DNA of 64,000 nt from Symsagittifera roscoffensis (GCF_963678635.1 NC_087062.1:87335845-87399844); one strand, 5' to 3'. Counted from the stretch's first letter, positions 33,255 through 44,949 are shown. Numbers and translations are program-made. The notes: generated by a model not told the origin, from the letters alone.

Positions 33255-36110
33255 GCAGAGGCGATTTTGCTAACAATTGCAAAATCACGGCAAAAAGCAG
33301 CTCTATAAAGTGCGAAACAAATTACAAACAATCCTTGAATTAGCAAAACTTCGTCTACCTAAGAGATGCATACTTGCTTCCTGGAGATTAAGAGTCTCAC
33401 ACATTAAACACTACGCCACGGAAGCGTCAAAAAAACCACAAACCACTCAGTTACAAAAAAAAGCAGAAAACAGATGCTTTTCAATTTCCAATACTAGTTA
33501 GGTTAGAAAAAAAAGAAAGTTCGTAATAATACAATAAGCTCATCGCAACTATAATAAAAATAATAATCATAATCATAATACTAATCATTATAATCATACT
33601 AACCATAATAATCATAATCATTATAATATTAATAATAATCACAATAACAATAATAATAATCATAATAATAATCATAATAATAATAATCATAAAAATCATT
33701 ATAATAATCATAATCATAATGATAAAAATCATAATAATCGTAATAACCATCATAATAAAATTAATAATAGTAGTAATCATAATAATAATCATAATAAAAA
33801 TCATAATAATCATAACAAAATGTTTCCAAGCGATATCTAGCTATGGAGACATTTTATGGAGTCTACCTAAGAGATTCGACCCTGGTTCCTAGAGATTAAG
33901 AGTCTCACACACTAACCACTACGCCACGGAACAGGTACCACAAACCACTCAGTCACATATAAAGCAGAAAACAGATGCTTTTCAAATTCCAATACTAGTT
34001 AGGATAAAAAAAGGAAGTTCGTAATAATACAATAAGCTGATCGCAACTATAATAATCACGCAGAGGCGAAGCTTGGCTTCGCTAACAATTGCAAAATTAA
34101 GGCAAAAAGCAGCTCTATAAAGTGCGAAAGAAATTACAAATAATCCTTTAATTAGCAAAATTTCGTCTACCTAAGAGATGCATACCTGCTTCCTAGAGAT
34201 TAAGAGTCTCACACATTAATCACTACGCCACGGAAACGTCATAAAAACCACAAACCACTCAGTCACAAAAAAAGCAGAAAACAGATGCTTTTCAATTTCC
34301 AATACTAGTTAGGTTAGAAAAAAAAACAAAGTTCGTAATAATACAATAAGCTGATCGCAACTATAATAATCATAATAATCATAATAATCATAACAAAAAT
34401 CATAATAATCATAACAAATAATCATAACAAATAAAGCAGAAAACAGATGCTTTTCAATTTCCAATACTAGTTAGGTTAGAAAAAAAAGAAAGTTCGTAAT
34501 AATACAATAAGCTCATCGCAACTATAATAAAAATAATAATCATAATCATAATACTAATCATAATAATAATACTAACCATAATAATCATAATCATTATAAT
34601 ATTAATAATAATCACAATAACAATTATCATAATCATAATAATAATCATAATAATAATAGTCATAATAATCATAATCATAATAATCATTATAATAATCATA
34701 ATCAAAATGATAAAAATCATAATAATCGTAATAATCATCATAATAAAATTAATCATAGTAATAATCATAATAATTATTATAATAAAATCATAATAATCAT
34801 AACAAAATGTTTCCAAGCGATATCTAGCTACGGAGACATTTTATGGAGTCTACCTAAGAGATTCGACCCTTTTTCTTAGAGATTAAGAGTCTCACACACT
34901 AAGCACTACGCCACGGAACAGGTACCACAAACCACTCAGTCACATATAAAGCAGAAAACAGATGCTTTTCAAATTCCAATACTAGTTAGGAAAAAAAAAG
35001 AAAGTTCGTAATAATACAATAAGCTGATCGCAACTATAATAATCATAATAAAAATCATAATAATCATAACAAATAATCATAACAAATAAAGCAGAAAACA
35101 GATGGTTTTCAATTTCCAATACTAGTTAGGTTGGAAAAAAATAAAGTTCGTAATAATGCAATAAGCTCATCGCAACTATAATAAAAAATATAATCATAAT
35201 CATAATACTAATCATAATAATAATACTAACCATAATAATCATAATCATTGTAATATTAATAATAATCACAATAACAATAATAATAATCATAATAATAATC
35301 ATAATAATAATAATAATCACAATCATCATAATCATAATAATCATTATAATAATCATAATCATTATGAGAAAAATCATAACAAAATTAATAATAGTAATAA
35401 TCATAATCATAATCATAATAATCATAACAATTTGTTTCCAAGCGATATCTAGTTTATGGAGTCAACCTAAGAGATTCGACCCTGGTTCCTAGAGAATAAG
35501 AGTCTCACACACTAACCACTACGCCACGGAACAGGTACCACGAACCACTCAGTCACATATAAAGCAGAAAACAGATGCTTTTCAATTTCCAATACTAGTT
35601 AGGATAGAAAAAAAGAAAGTTCGTAATAATACAATAAGCTGATCGCAACTATAATAATACTAATAATAATCACAATAATCATAAAAATAATCAAAATAAT
35701 AATCATAATCATAATAATCATACTAACCATAATAATCATAATCATAATAATATTAATAATAATCACAATAACAATAATAATAATCATAATAATAATAATC
35801 ATAATCATAATGATAAAAATCATATTAATCGTAATAATCATCATAATAAAATTAATGATAGTAATAATCATAATAATAATCATAATAAAAATCATAATAA
35901 TCATAACAAATTGTTTCCAAGCGATATCTAGCTATGGAGACATTTTATGGAGTCTACCTAAGAGATTCGAAGCTGGTTCCTAGAGATTAAGAGTCTCACA
36001 CACTAACCACTACGCCACGGAACAGGTACCACAAACCACTTAGTCACATATAAAGCAGAAAACAGATGCTTTTCAATTTCCAATACTAGTTAGGTTAGAA
36101 AAAAAAGAAA
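33255..36110 (-). repeat. Array of tRNA(Lys)-like SINE units with ATT/CAT tails
   Basis: Six tRNA-like heads on the minus strand lie near 33360-33425, 33865-33935, 34170-34235, 34850-34920, 35460-35530 and 35955-36020. Each has an A box (GTGGCGTAGTGGTTAG), an anticodon arm GAGACTCTTAATCTC, which is the tRNA-Lys(CTT) arm, and a B-box-like segment. Heads are followed by CTCCATAAAATGTCTCC... and then by long (ATTATG)n-type tails. The word GCAGAAAACAGATGCTTTTC precedes units eight times. The Ile/Met-rich minus-strand frames over the tails are artefacts. The heads would be pol III transcribed if intact; function as tRNA is unlikely because the acceptor ends are not paired. Confidence 0.8.
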
Positions 36111-36112
36111 GT

Positions 36113-36223
36113 AAATGAAGGAAATTCTGCTAAAATGACCAATTAAAAAGCCGAAATTGGTCTGGCGAAAAGAAACCAGCCAGAGCACAAACATTCCGTC
36201 ACTTTCATCGAATGTCGAAACAA
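36113..36223 (+). repeat. Hairpin-ended element, right part of the split copy
   Basis: It continues the family exactly where the 32945-33240 part stops: AATTCTGCTAAAATGACC, AAAAAGCCGAAATTGGTC, AGAGCACAAACATTCCGTC, ending at a decayed right hairpin. The SINE array therefore lies inside one element. Confidence 0.6.
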
Positions 36224-36229
36224 AACGCT

Positions 36230-38330
36230 CATCTGCTCTTGAGTTTTCTAAACTGCTGAAAATACGACAGTTGATTTGTTACCATTCTTTATACTATATA
36301 TCTATTAGATTAAAGTAAGGATTTTTTGTGATTTAATGCAGAAAAATGAGTACCAAAAAGTGATCAAGAAAAGAAAAATATTTCAGCTATTCATTTTATA
36401 AAAGAAGTCAATCTGACGCAAGTAACGTTAAACATTTCAAAATTTCCTCACAACTATCATTCATCATTTATTCAATCACCAGAACTTTTTTGCGTTGATC
36501 AGTCAATTAATAGCTCAGGAAATGTTTTTTCAATTTTCGTTTTTTCATTTTCTATGATTGGCTTTTTTCTGAAAAACAATCCATTAAGAGAGAGAGAAGT
36601 AGATCAAAATTTATTCTTTTATTCCACTGAAAATTCAAAAAAGTTAAGTCTATTTTGATAAAAATTAGTCATTCACGTTTTTCGTGACCCTAATACTTGT
36701 GCTGTTTGATAGTGGAGTTTGCCTTCTTTTTAACAAAGAAACTAACTGATCATAAAAACAAATCAAAAGTCAAACACCGAAAACTCAAATTTGAGCGTCA
36801 ACAATTTTAGGACATTCTTCGCTGAAAAAAAAACATCACGAACTTTATAAGTGAAAACCATTTCTTGTACATTTGAGAAAAAATAAAAGGCTGATTTTAT
36901 ACCAAAGCGTTGTTGGTTGTTTTATAAGCAACGCAAGTGCCAAGATCGACACAGAGCCGAATCTGAGCTTCGCAACACTTGCGACACAAAACAAGAAGAC
37001 CCCAAAATAAAAAAAAAACTGAAAATGTCGAAAAAACTAGATTTATTGGAAAAAAAAGAAATAAAAATAAACAAAACCTATAAACTTTTTTACCAACAAA
37101 AAGTTATTTAGACCCCATCACCCTCAAAACACATACACAGCTCGTGAAACAACGCAACAAGAGGCGGCTAAGTCGACGTAAAATAAGCTGAAACCTATCA
37201 AGCCGAAAAAGAAAAAGCACAAAAGTCAAAAAATTTCATGAGAAATAAGAAGTTATTAAGTCCTCCTCGCCCTCAAAACAAGACACGCACACACAAACTT
37301 TTTCGCCAATCGAAAGAGCAGTATGCGGCCATTAATTTTATATAATGTATGTAGACCAAAATTTATAAGGCCGAAAAAAGCCGTAAACAATTGTTGTCAT
37401 GAAAAACTTGAACTATAATTTCTATTAAGATTTGTAGCATTTTGTGCGATCTAAAGGTGAGGATAAAATACATGTTTATCTTGAAACTGCTAGAATCTAG
37501 ACCACTACGCTGATATAAAATAGGCCGAAGCCTATTAGGCCAAAAAAAGGACACAAACAAAACAATATTTTAACAAATCGAGTTGGAAAAATCACAAACA
37601 ACACAAAAGGCAAATTTGAAAAGGTCGGAATATTAAATAACAAACTCAACCATGCTTAAAATTTGCAATCAAGAGGAGTAGGATTTGCAAGGAGGACGAA
37701 GAGGTGAAGGAGTCCAGAAGTGAGTCTTGAGAACAAAAACGTTTACGGGAAAAAAATCTAGTACCCGATTGCAATACCCTTGATTATCGAAAGAGTAAAT
37801 AGAACGGGAACTTAAAATTCATCATGCTCGAAATCTGTCTGCTGGTTGACGACTGCGATTCTGTTAGATAAGTAGTTTACCTGGATAAAGCAATTCAAAG
37901 AAAAACACGATTTAGTGATTCTGTTAAACATGTTATTTACCTGGAAAACAGTTTGTTTTTGTTCCAATTTGATAACTCTTTCTAATCGCAAGCGTTAAAA
38001 CATCACAAGTCAAACAGCAAAACTTGATTTTAAGCGTGATTAATGAACTTTCCTGAATTTATGAGAGCCACAAAACCTAAATTTGGCGTGTCGATCTATG
38101 GCACTTAAAAGAGACCTTTTTTATTTTTGATTTAATTCTTGCAAACGAATTAGGCTAGGAGGTTATAGTTTCAAAAAACTCAGTTTTCGGAAGCTCATAA
38201 CATGTAGAATTTACTTAAAAGGATGCTCACGGTTTCCCAATCGATTAGTAAATTATGTTCTGTTTAATTTTAGCGGTACACCAAGTTTAGTTTATAGTCA
38301 ACGATTAAATTGCAGTTTAAAATAAAAGTT
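36230..38330. other. AT-rich stretch with SINE fragments
   Basis: It carries a SINE 3'-end word at 36946-36985 (CTTCGCAACACTTGCGACAC), AAGCCGAAAA words, and the conserved leader TCTAGTACCCGATTGCAATA at 37762. No gene is supported. Confidence 0.5.
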
Positions 38331-38333
38331 TTA

Positions 38334-38515
38334 ACACAGAGGCGAAGCTTCGCAACATACTCGCGAGAACACAGCAAAAAGCAGCTATATAAAGGGCAAT
38401 AATAAAAACAAGAAATATGTCTCGAATTACCAGAAGTTCGGCCATCTCTGAGATTTGAACCTGTGACCAAGAAATTAAGAGTCTCACACGCTAAATACGC
38501 AGCCACGGAAGCTTA
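38334..38515 (-). mobile_element. tRNA(Lys)-like SINE, solitary copy
   Basis: The minus-strand head (about 38515-38445) reads CCGTGGCTGCGTATTTAGCG, then AGACTCTTAATTTC and the B box CAGGTTCAAATCTCAG. The 3' end at 38334-38360 is the inverse of ACACAGAGGCGAAGCTTCGC. Head and 3' end are on one unit, which shows that the dispersed CAGAGGC...GCGATACAA words are SINE 3' ends. Confidence 0.75.
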
Positions 38516-39157
38516 ATACCCACCACACACTAGCCACAACAAAAAAATCAGAGATCAGATTCTATGCAATTTTCAATTTGTTGCTATCGAAATTACAAAA
38601 TATAAGTTGACTAAGCCGATGCATCATCAGCCGAAATCATTAAGTCGAAAAAAAACTTTATAAAGTTATTTAAAAAAATCAGACGTGGTTAAATGACAAA
38701 CCACAGAACTTTCAAGTAAGTAAAAAATAATCAGTCAAACTAAAATCGTTGCTTTACAAATTACCTTGATAAAAATTAACACGAGATTTAAAAAATGTTG
38801 TTTAAAACTAGAAATGAAGATCCTCTAGAAAAGATCCTGTGGACAAAATTGTTTACGGGAAAAAAGTCTAGTACCCCAATATAATACCCTTGCTTTGCAA
38901 GGGTAAATAGACTTTCATATATTGAATTTCAGAAAAAATTTAAGGGGGAACTGGAAAACAGCCGATATCTCACAGCTGAAGTTTTTTCATTTAATACAAA
39001 AAAAAATAGTACACTTTTTTCGAGGCAGTTGTTAAGAAGTTTGTAGCTTTAATGAAATCTTGAGCTGAGTTTGCTTTTAAGCGGTTGTTTATGGGAAAAA
39101 CTAGAAGTCGACTAACTGCCGATATTGCTCTATACCTCAATATTGATCCTCTCCTAC
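38516..39157. other. AT-rich stretch
   Basis: One more leader word (TCTAGTACCCCAATATAATA, 38868); nothing else supported. Confidence 0.5.
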
Positions 39158-39487
39158 CAAGGGTGACCACTTTTTTGAGATAAATAGTGACTATGACAAT
39201 TTTCGAATTTTTTGTCGACCTTTTTTTTAGGTTGACCAAATGAATTTTTCAAGCTCTCCCAGAGCATTTAAAAGTCCCTGTTTGGGCCAAAATTTTTGCG
39301 CCGCATGCATAATTTTGAATAAACAGGCTGAAAAATTTGTTTTTAGTCACTTTGAAAAATTTTAGGGTCCGGCACCAAAAACTTTTTGAAAATTTTCAGG
39401 GTCCGTCACCAAAAACCGTTGTAAATAGTGACTTTTAGTGACCATTGAAAAAAATAGTGACAAATTAGTGACCAAAGGGTTACACTG
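39158..39487. mobile_element. Second hAT-like MITE type, with 7-bp target duplication
   Basis: CTCCTAC occurs directly on both sides (39151-39157 and 39488-39494). Ends are imperfect inverted repeats: CAAGGGTGACCACTTTTT on the left and, inverted, CAGTGTAACCCTTTGGTCAC on the right. The core shares GACCTTTTTTTTAGG..., GCTCTCCCAGAGCA and GCGCCGCA...AAACAGGCTGAAAAA with the CAGGGGCG family, so the two types share internal sequence but not ends. Confidence 0.7.
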
Positions 39488-39532
39488 CTCCTACCTCGCA
39501 TCAATTCGGTGGAAAAGGATAACTTCATTACC

Positions 39533-39538
39533 TTTATT
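39533..39538 (-). terminator. Poly(A) signal of the coiled-coil gene
   Basis: AATAAA on the minus strand, 82 bases after the stop codon of the 39621-40123 exon. Confidence 0.6.
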
Positions 39539-39620
39539 CATTCAATACATCAACATCGCTAGCTTTAATTGATTATTTACAAATATACAATACACAGTTC
39601 AAGTTCTTATTCGGCCGTCC

Positions 39621-40123
39621 TCAAAATACTATTTCATAGGTATCAGGCGTCCGCGAGCTCTTTTGTTTTCTGGGGGACTCTTTTTCCAACGATGATCGTA
39701 TTAAAGTATCCTGCCTCCCAAAATGCAACTGCAGCTGCTCCAATGCTCGCTTTGTTATGATATGGTTGTTTCTTTCAGCTTTCAGAGCTGACTCTAAGTG
39801 ATCTATTTCCTGCTTTAGTTTCGATCTCTCTAGGGAAAACTCGGCGTTAAGTGATTCCTCTCTCATTTGAACAGCCCTCTGTTGATCATTTTCGTGAATC
39901 CTTACTTTCTCTTTAATTCTTGTTAAATCTTCTCTTTGTAATCTGATTTCTGATTCGCACTTTCGGTTTAAGGTCTTCGATTCAAGCAGCGATTCCTTAA
40001 GTCCTGCATTTTCGGCTTTGATTGAATCTACTTCTGACAATAGAGTCTTGACATCTTTTGAGTTTTGATGACTTTCTGTTTGGTTAATCTCGTTCCGAAT
40101 ACCACTATCTGCAAATCTACGCG
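39621..40123 (-). CDS. Coiled-coil protein, last exon
   Basis: Minus strand. After the acceptor TGTTTGTTTCCAG the frame is open for 167 codons to TGA at 39623-39621. Nearly the whole product is a charged helix with heptad spacing (about residues 15-145 of the exon), rich in Glu, Lys, Leu and Gln, ending in a Lys/Ser/Pro-rich tail. The two-base start completes the codon left by the exon at 41644, so the exons are joined with confidence. Long parallel coiled coils are usually structural or scaffold proteins. I do not recognise the family. Confidence 0.8.
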
Positions 40124-41643
40124 CTGGAAACAAACATGAAATATTTTTATTCCGATAACATGTCAAAAATATATATTATTATTTTAGCTCCTCACATTTC
40201 CAAAAAAACTTAAGATAGAGACGCAATAAAAGACGGAGACAATGCTTAACTTAGCAAACACAAAAAATAAAAAGTCAGCCAACAGAAAGTTGGAAAAAGT
40301 TAAGGAATGCACAGAAAACAGTGACTTGTTTCTTTTGAAAAAACTTCCAACTTTCGAATTTCAGAGAAAAAAATATAGGGCCTTTTAAAATCTTTGAATT
40401 TTAGAAAAAAAACAGACTTTTTGATAAAATCGACTAAATTTGAGAGAAGTGTATCAATAGGTAAGTTTTATATACAGTTGTGAAATCTGAAAATCCACTT
40501 TCGAAATTACAACTCGATCACGTTTTTCGTGACCTGTACATTTTTGAAGTTCGATTGTGGAGTTTGCTTTCCCTTAAACAAAGAAATTGTTATGATCTTA
40601 ATAAGAAAGCATAGCCAACAGATAGTTGCAAAAGAGTCATGAACGCAATGAAAAAAGAAAAATACTGCCGTTTTCTAAAAAAAAAAAACTTTCGAATTTC
40701 AAGTAGAAAATAAATGACCTTACAACTCATTGAAATTCAAGCACAATTTACAATTGACACTTTTCGATGAAACTATCCCACTTTGAGAACACTGGATCAA
40801 TAGGTATTTTATAATTCGGCTGGGAAAAAATTAAAATCCACTTTCGAACTAGAAGTCGATCAAGTTTTTCGTCGATCAATTCAGCAAAAGTGGCATCAAA
40901 AACAAACAGACACAATTTTGCAAGTAATAATTTGGAATATAACAAACTGAAGACATCCACACTAACTTTGCATGCAACAAATCGGAAATCATAACGCCAT
41001 ATTATGTATAAATTATGCATTTCGAAAAATTGCGAGATACATTGAGTTCCAAAATTTCTGAACTCGAGTTTTCATTGTTGCTGTTGTTTGAAACAAATAG
41101 CTTTTTTCGGTTCATTTGATGAATTTAAAACTTAACTATTCGAATGTCAAAGCACATGCGATCAAAAAGCTATAAAGGTACCCCAAAAGTGGCACCAATA
41201 TTTGTGACTTAGGCTAGAAAAAAATATATTCTTAATAATACACTAAGTTAACGCTAGTGTAAACACTCAAACATTGAAAAAACAAATTTGAGCCTTAATT
41301 TATCCTGAAAAAAAATCATCGCGACTTTTAAAAAAGTTTTCTTTGGGTTTATCGCCTCTTTAAAAAATTAACTCGTATCACAACACAAGCATTTGCTTAA
41401 GTCGATTAAGTTGAAAGTTGAACTAAAACGAATGATAAAAACTGCCCTGCTTATAAAAACCGACAAAATTGAAAAAACGTATCTATTTTTGTCTAGTATT
41501 TTCCGGTTCTTATGAAGAACTATTTATGAGCCCCAAGTTTATGCTTGAAAAACAAGGCAGCCAACTGACTATTTTGCTTTTGGGCGTATGAATGTCATCA
41601 AGAGAGATTTGAAAAAATCAAGCGTCATTATTTTTTTACTTAC
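40124..41643. other. Intron of the coiled-coil gene (1.5 kb)
   Basis: Minus-strand GTAAGT donor to TTTCCAG acceptor. AT-rich; no supported internal gene or repeat. Confidence 0.75.
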
Positions 41644-41920
41644 TAAGTTCATCAAGTTGGGCCTTGGAACACACCAACTCTTTTTCTAACTCAGCCAGTT
41701 TGACCTCCATGATTTTGTTTCTACTTTTCAGACTGAACTTCTCTTTATCCATTTGCTGATACTTCATTCGCAAAATCTTTAGCTCGTCTTCTGTCCATAA
41801 GGGTTTCACGTTAATCTGGTTATTTTTCTTGCCCAGATATTCGGGTGAAAATTGTGTTTTCACTGTCCTCGTTTCTACTGGCCGCTTGTTATTTTGACAA
41901 GCACGACAAAATTGATGCTC
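41644..41920 (-). CDS. Coiled-coil protein, penultimate exon with CxxC motif
   Basis: Minus strand. A perfect donor (A|GTAAGT) closes the exon, and it likely opens after CTGTTTTAG at 41921. It begins EHQFCRACQNNKRPVE, a Cys-x2-Cys with a nearby His that looks like half of a zinc site, then WTEDELKILRMKYQQM and a coiled coil that runs on into the last exon. The same frame stays open upstream for about 70 codons beyond the TAG at 41921-41923 with protein-like composition. So the TAG may be the acceptor of a short intron (an 89-nt intron starting GTTGAC would keep phase) or a nonsense change. Upstream exons are not placed. Confidence 0.7.
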
Positions 41921-42085
41921 CTAAAACAGCCTATGGTCATTTAAAAAAATGATCCTCCGCATAGCGTAATTATTTTCTTCTCTTATGGACCCAGGAATCC
42001 AGTAGTCAACAGGTTCGATGAAATGAAGTTCTTCAGCAAATTGAACATCAACTAGCTCATTGTTACGAAGATAGGTTATTTGGTT

Positions 42086-42181
42086 GCTTGCAATGCTACG
42101 CTTTCGTTGTATCGCTACCCCGCAAAGGTGAAGTGGAGCTTCGCATCACTTGCGATACAACGAAAGCGTAGCATTGCAAGC
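42086..42181. repeat. Perfect 30-bp inverted repeat
   Basis: GCTTGCAATGCTACGC... at 42086-42115 is exactly inverted at 42152-42181; 36 bp lie between. With one mismatch the arms extend to about 34 bp. The right arm overlaps the dispersed SINE 3' word TTGCGATACAAC. The left arm abuts the possible upstream coding sequence of the coiled-coil gene. Confidence 0.9.
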
Positions 42182-42189
42182 TACCATGT

Positions 42190-42779
42190 AGATAAGGAGA
42201 TGGAAATAACTAGGTCGAAAAAACTTGGAAAAAATTAATCTTTTTGGAAATACGTAAAGTTCAATCTCAGAAAAACAGACGACAAACACAAACACCTACT
42301 TTAAACACACTTTTCGTATTTTCCAAGCGTTCACTAAGCCGACTACACAAGGTAAGACGCCAATTCATCAAAAAATGCCAAAAAACAACGTGGTTAGACA
42401 TCAATTGATCTGAAAACAAAAAATTCCAAAAACTTGTGGTCCTAAAAAAACGTTCTTCTAGAAGTACTAAAAATTCAATCTCAGAAGAAAAATAGACGAG
42501 AAACACAACCATCAGAATTAAACAAACTTTTAGTATTTTCCGAGCTTTCACTAAGCCGAATACACAAGGTTAGATGGCAATTGATCCAAAAACGCTAGAG
42601 AAAATTTTGTCATCGAAAAATTTTGAGCGATTAAAAGGTAAAAAATAACATGAATAATTAATTTTGCCCTTAGACCGATACAAAATAAGTCCACTAAACT
42701 GCCAAAACATGAGCCGCAATCAATTAGGCCGAATAAATTTTTCAAGCGAAAAAAACATAAAAATGGAAAATATACCAGT
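42190..42779. other. AT-rich stretch with a direct duplication
   Basis: About 42260-42380 and 42470-42570 share CAATCTCAGAA...AGACGA.AAACACA.CC, TTTTCGTATTTTCC and CACTAAGCCGA.TACACAAGG in order, a diverged tandem duplication of about 210 bp. No gene is supported. Confidence 0.5.
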
Positions 42780-43130
42780 CAGAGATAGTAGATTTTACAA
42801 ACGACAGGATTTAAGCACCGACATCTGAGACTACAATCAAAACTGCTTACATTGCAAAAAAAATTGTGGTGCTGCAACTAAGCAGACAAAACATAAGCCG
42901 ACAAACTATAGCCCGACTAATCAAGTTTTCACGGAACAAAAATATTTTCCAGATATTGAAAAAACAACAGGATCTATCTGACTCGTAAGCCAGATCATAG
43001 GGCGCAACCGCATTACCTCCAGGCCAAGCAAGTGTAATTACAAAGTGTAGGAAAAGTTGTTTTCGGGGGAAAAATCTTGTTCCCGATTAGAAGACACTTG
43101 CTCTCACAAGTGTAATAACCTATCTTCGTA
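42780..43130 (-). mobile_element. tRNA-derived SINE with conserved leader
   Basis: The minus-strand head near 43025-42965 reads CTTGGCCTGGAGGTAATGCG (A-box-like), then CCCTATGATCTGGCTTACGA and GTCAGATAGATCCTG. The leader TTGTTCCCGATTAGAAGACA at 43075 has the layout of the 9681 copy. The body shows AAGCCGACAAA and GCAGACAAAA words. Confidence 0.55.
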
Positions 43131-43502
43131 AACATAAGCTGATTGCTTTTCCATTTGACAAAGCTGTATGCAAAATCATTCGGTGGACAGATACTGGCAA
43201 AAGATGTATTGACTGGCAAAAGAACATACATCGGATGCATAAATTCGACCCATCCAGTCCATGCCCGGTTCCTGGCATTCAGAACTTAAATTTTCAACCC
43301 ACAAAGCAAAAAAGGGTCTAACCCCATTATTTAAAATTCACAGTATGGAGAGCTACAATTTCTTTGTTATATTCTCAATTGAATTTTTCTTATATTTCCG
43401 TTACTGCTACCACGCACATTAAAATGTCACATTTCATGAGACATCTGCCAGGTTTTGGCGCTTAATTTTGCGGCGCCACAAAGATATAAATCCATAACTC
43501 CA

Positions 43503-43800
43503 CACAGAGGCAAAGCTGAGCTTCGCAACACTTGCGATACAAAAAATGGCTGTAAGTAAAATCAAATGAAAAGAAAAATCGAAAACTGAAAAAAAAAATC
43601 AAAAAATTGTTTTAATCATAAAAAGTAATAAGAATCGCAAAAAAGTCCAAAAGATCCCGAACAAAATTACCTGCACCATTAGAAATTTTACAAAGAACTT
43701 TCATAAATCTAGAAAGAAGCTAAACTTTCAACAAAGTCCGTTCTGCAGGAACTAAGCCGGCTGAAATAAACTGATAGACAAACATCTAAAATAGCCGAAA
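43503..43800 (-). mobile_element. SINE 3' part
   Basis: The 3' end is the inverse of CACAGAGGCAAAGCTGAGCT...CTTGCGATACAA (43503-43542). The body has CCTGCACCATTAGAAATTTT and matches the 19861-20215 SINE. The tRNA head is absent or decayed. Confidence 0.55.
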
Positions 43801-43924
43801 TTTTCCAGAAAAACATAGATCCCGACTTCTTCTCGCCGTTACGCCCTTCCGTGCTTGGCTGATGTGACGATGTGACGCCACCCGTGTATGTCCCGTCGAT
43901 GTCTTGACATATTTGTCTTTAAGA

Positions 43925-44936
43925 TCACTTTGTGGCATAGTGTACAATGTTCCCTGGGGAGTTGGAATTGTCTTTCTTCTTCTCGTTCGCGACTTTTCCT
44001 CCGTGACAGTTTTTTTCTCGGTGTTTTTTCAGGCTAGTCTTCCACATAGTTTTACCGCACTGGTTACAGGCCACTTTACTTTTCTGCTTCCCACAGCTTT
44101 TTTCATGATTTGTCAGTTGGCTGTTCTCTTTAAAGCTGCTATTGCATTTGGGGCATATGAACTTTGTGTCTGTTGACCTGTGGATTAATCTTTCATGTTG
44201 GACTCTACCTGCTCTACCCAGCTTTCCCACCTGCATTTAAAGAAAGTGTCGTCCTAGACTGTCCTCTGTGTTCTTACAGGCTTACTATCGTTTCTACCAA
44301 TGAGGCTCATCTTCTCCTCCCAGTCTTGGATGAAGTTGACACGTCTCATGATGAATGTTTTCCAGGATTTACGATCTCGGGTCAACTGCTCAAGGTTGTT
44401 GTCGTCTTCAGCGGCCTCGCGGACTAAGCGTCTCCAGTAGGATATCGTCCCTCCCCTCAACTTGCCTTCTTTGGTTGCCTCCATGTTCCACTGTCCTAAC
44501 ACGACTTTCTTCACCGTTTTTTCATTTCCCATTCTCAAACATGTCCTACCCTTTCCAGAGTTCGCTTTTCTATCTTCAGCCTTAAGCTGTCGATGCCCAA
44601 TTCTCTGCGCAACCCATAAGAGTTGACACCCTCCTGGTGCATTCTCAGTACCTTTTCATGGTTCCAGACTGACCGGTAACATTTATCGACCATTCCTTGC
44701 ATCTTCTTGATGTCTCCTTGTAACCACGGTCTCACGTTACAGTCGAAGAGAAATGACGATTCAACTACCGCCTGCACCACTATTGCTTTTGCCCTTTTGC
44801 TCAGGTTTGATCGCCAAAACCACCGCCGAATCTTGTCCAGGCGTGGTATCCGATCCCGACTGGAATCGAACCCCCGATCTTCGTCGTCAAGCTCGGGTGT
44901 AGTGTAACTTAGAAAAAAGCTGAAAAAAATGCACAA
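43925..44936 (-). pseudogene. LINE C-terminal part with C2H2-type zinc fingers
   Basis: Three minus-strand pieces in three frames make one product: 44936-44535, 44538-44254 and 44236-43925. The order is a thumb-like RT C-terminus (IRRWFWRSNLSKRAKAIVV, then LERVGHVLRM, a motif common after the RT of several LINE and related RT groups), a Trp/Arg-rich segment (SYWRRLVREAAED..., DRKSWKTFIMRR), and two Cys/His units: CPKC...H...C and CNQCGK...H...C. It is frameshifted near 44536 and 44245. The RT catalytic boxes are not present. A B-box-like GGGGGTTCGATTCC near 44870 (minus) suggests a SINE edge at its 5' end. Confidence 0.65.
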
Positions 44937-44949
44937 AAAATTGCAACAA

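Noticed and set aside
33481-35904. Several minus-strand frames of 100-120 codons made of Ile and Met
   Set aside because: They are translations of ATTATG-type microsatellite tails of SINEs, not genes.
33255-36110. True tRNA-Lys genes
   Set aside because: Anticodon arm and A box are good, but acceptor stems are not paired and units continue into SINE bodies.
38270-38506. Minus-strand frame of about 78 codons
   Set aside because: It is the translated tRNA-derived SINE at 38334-38515.
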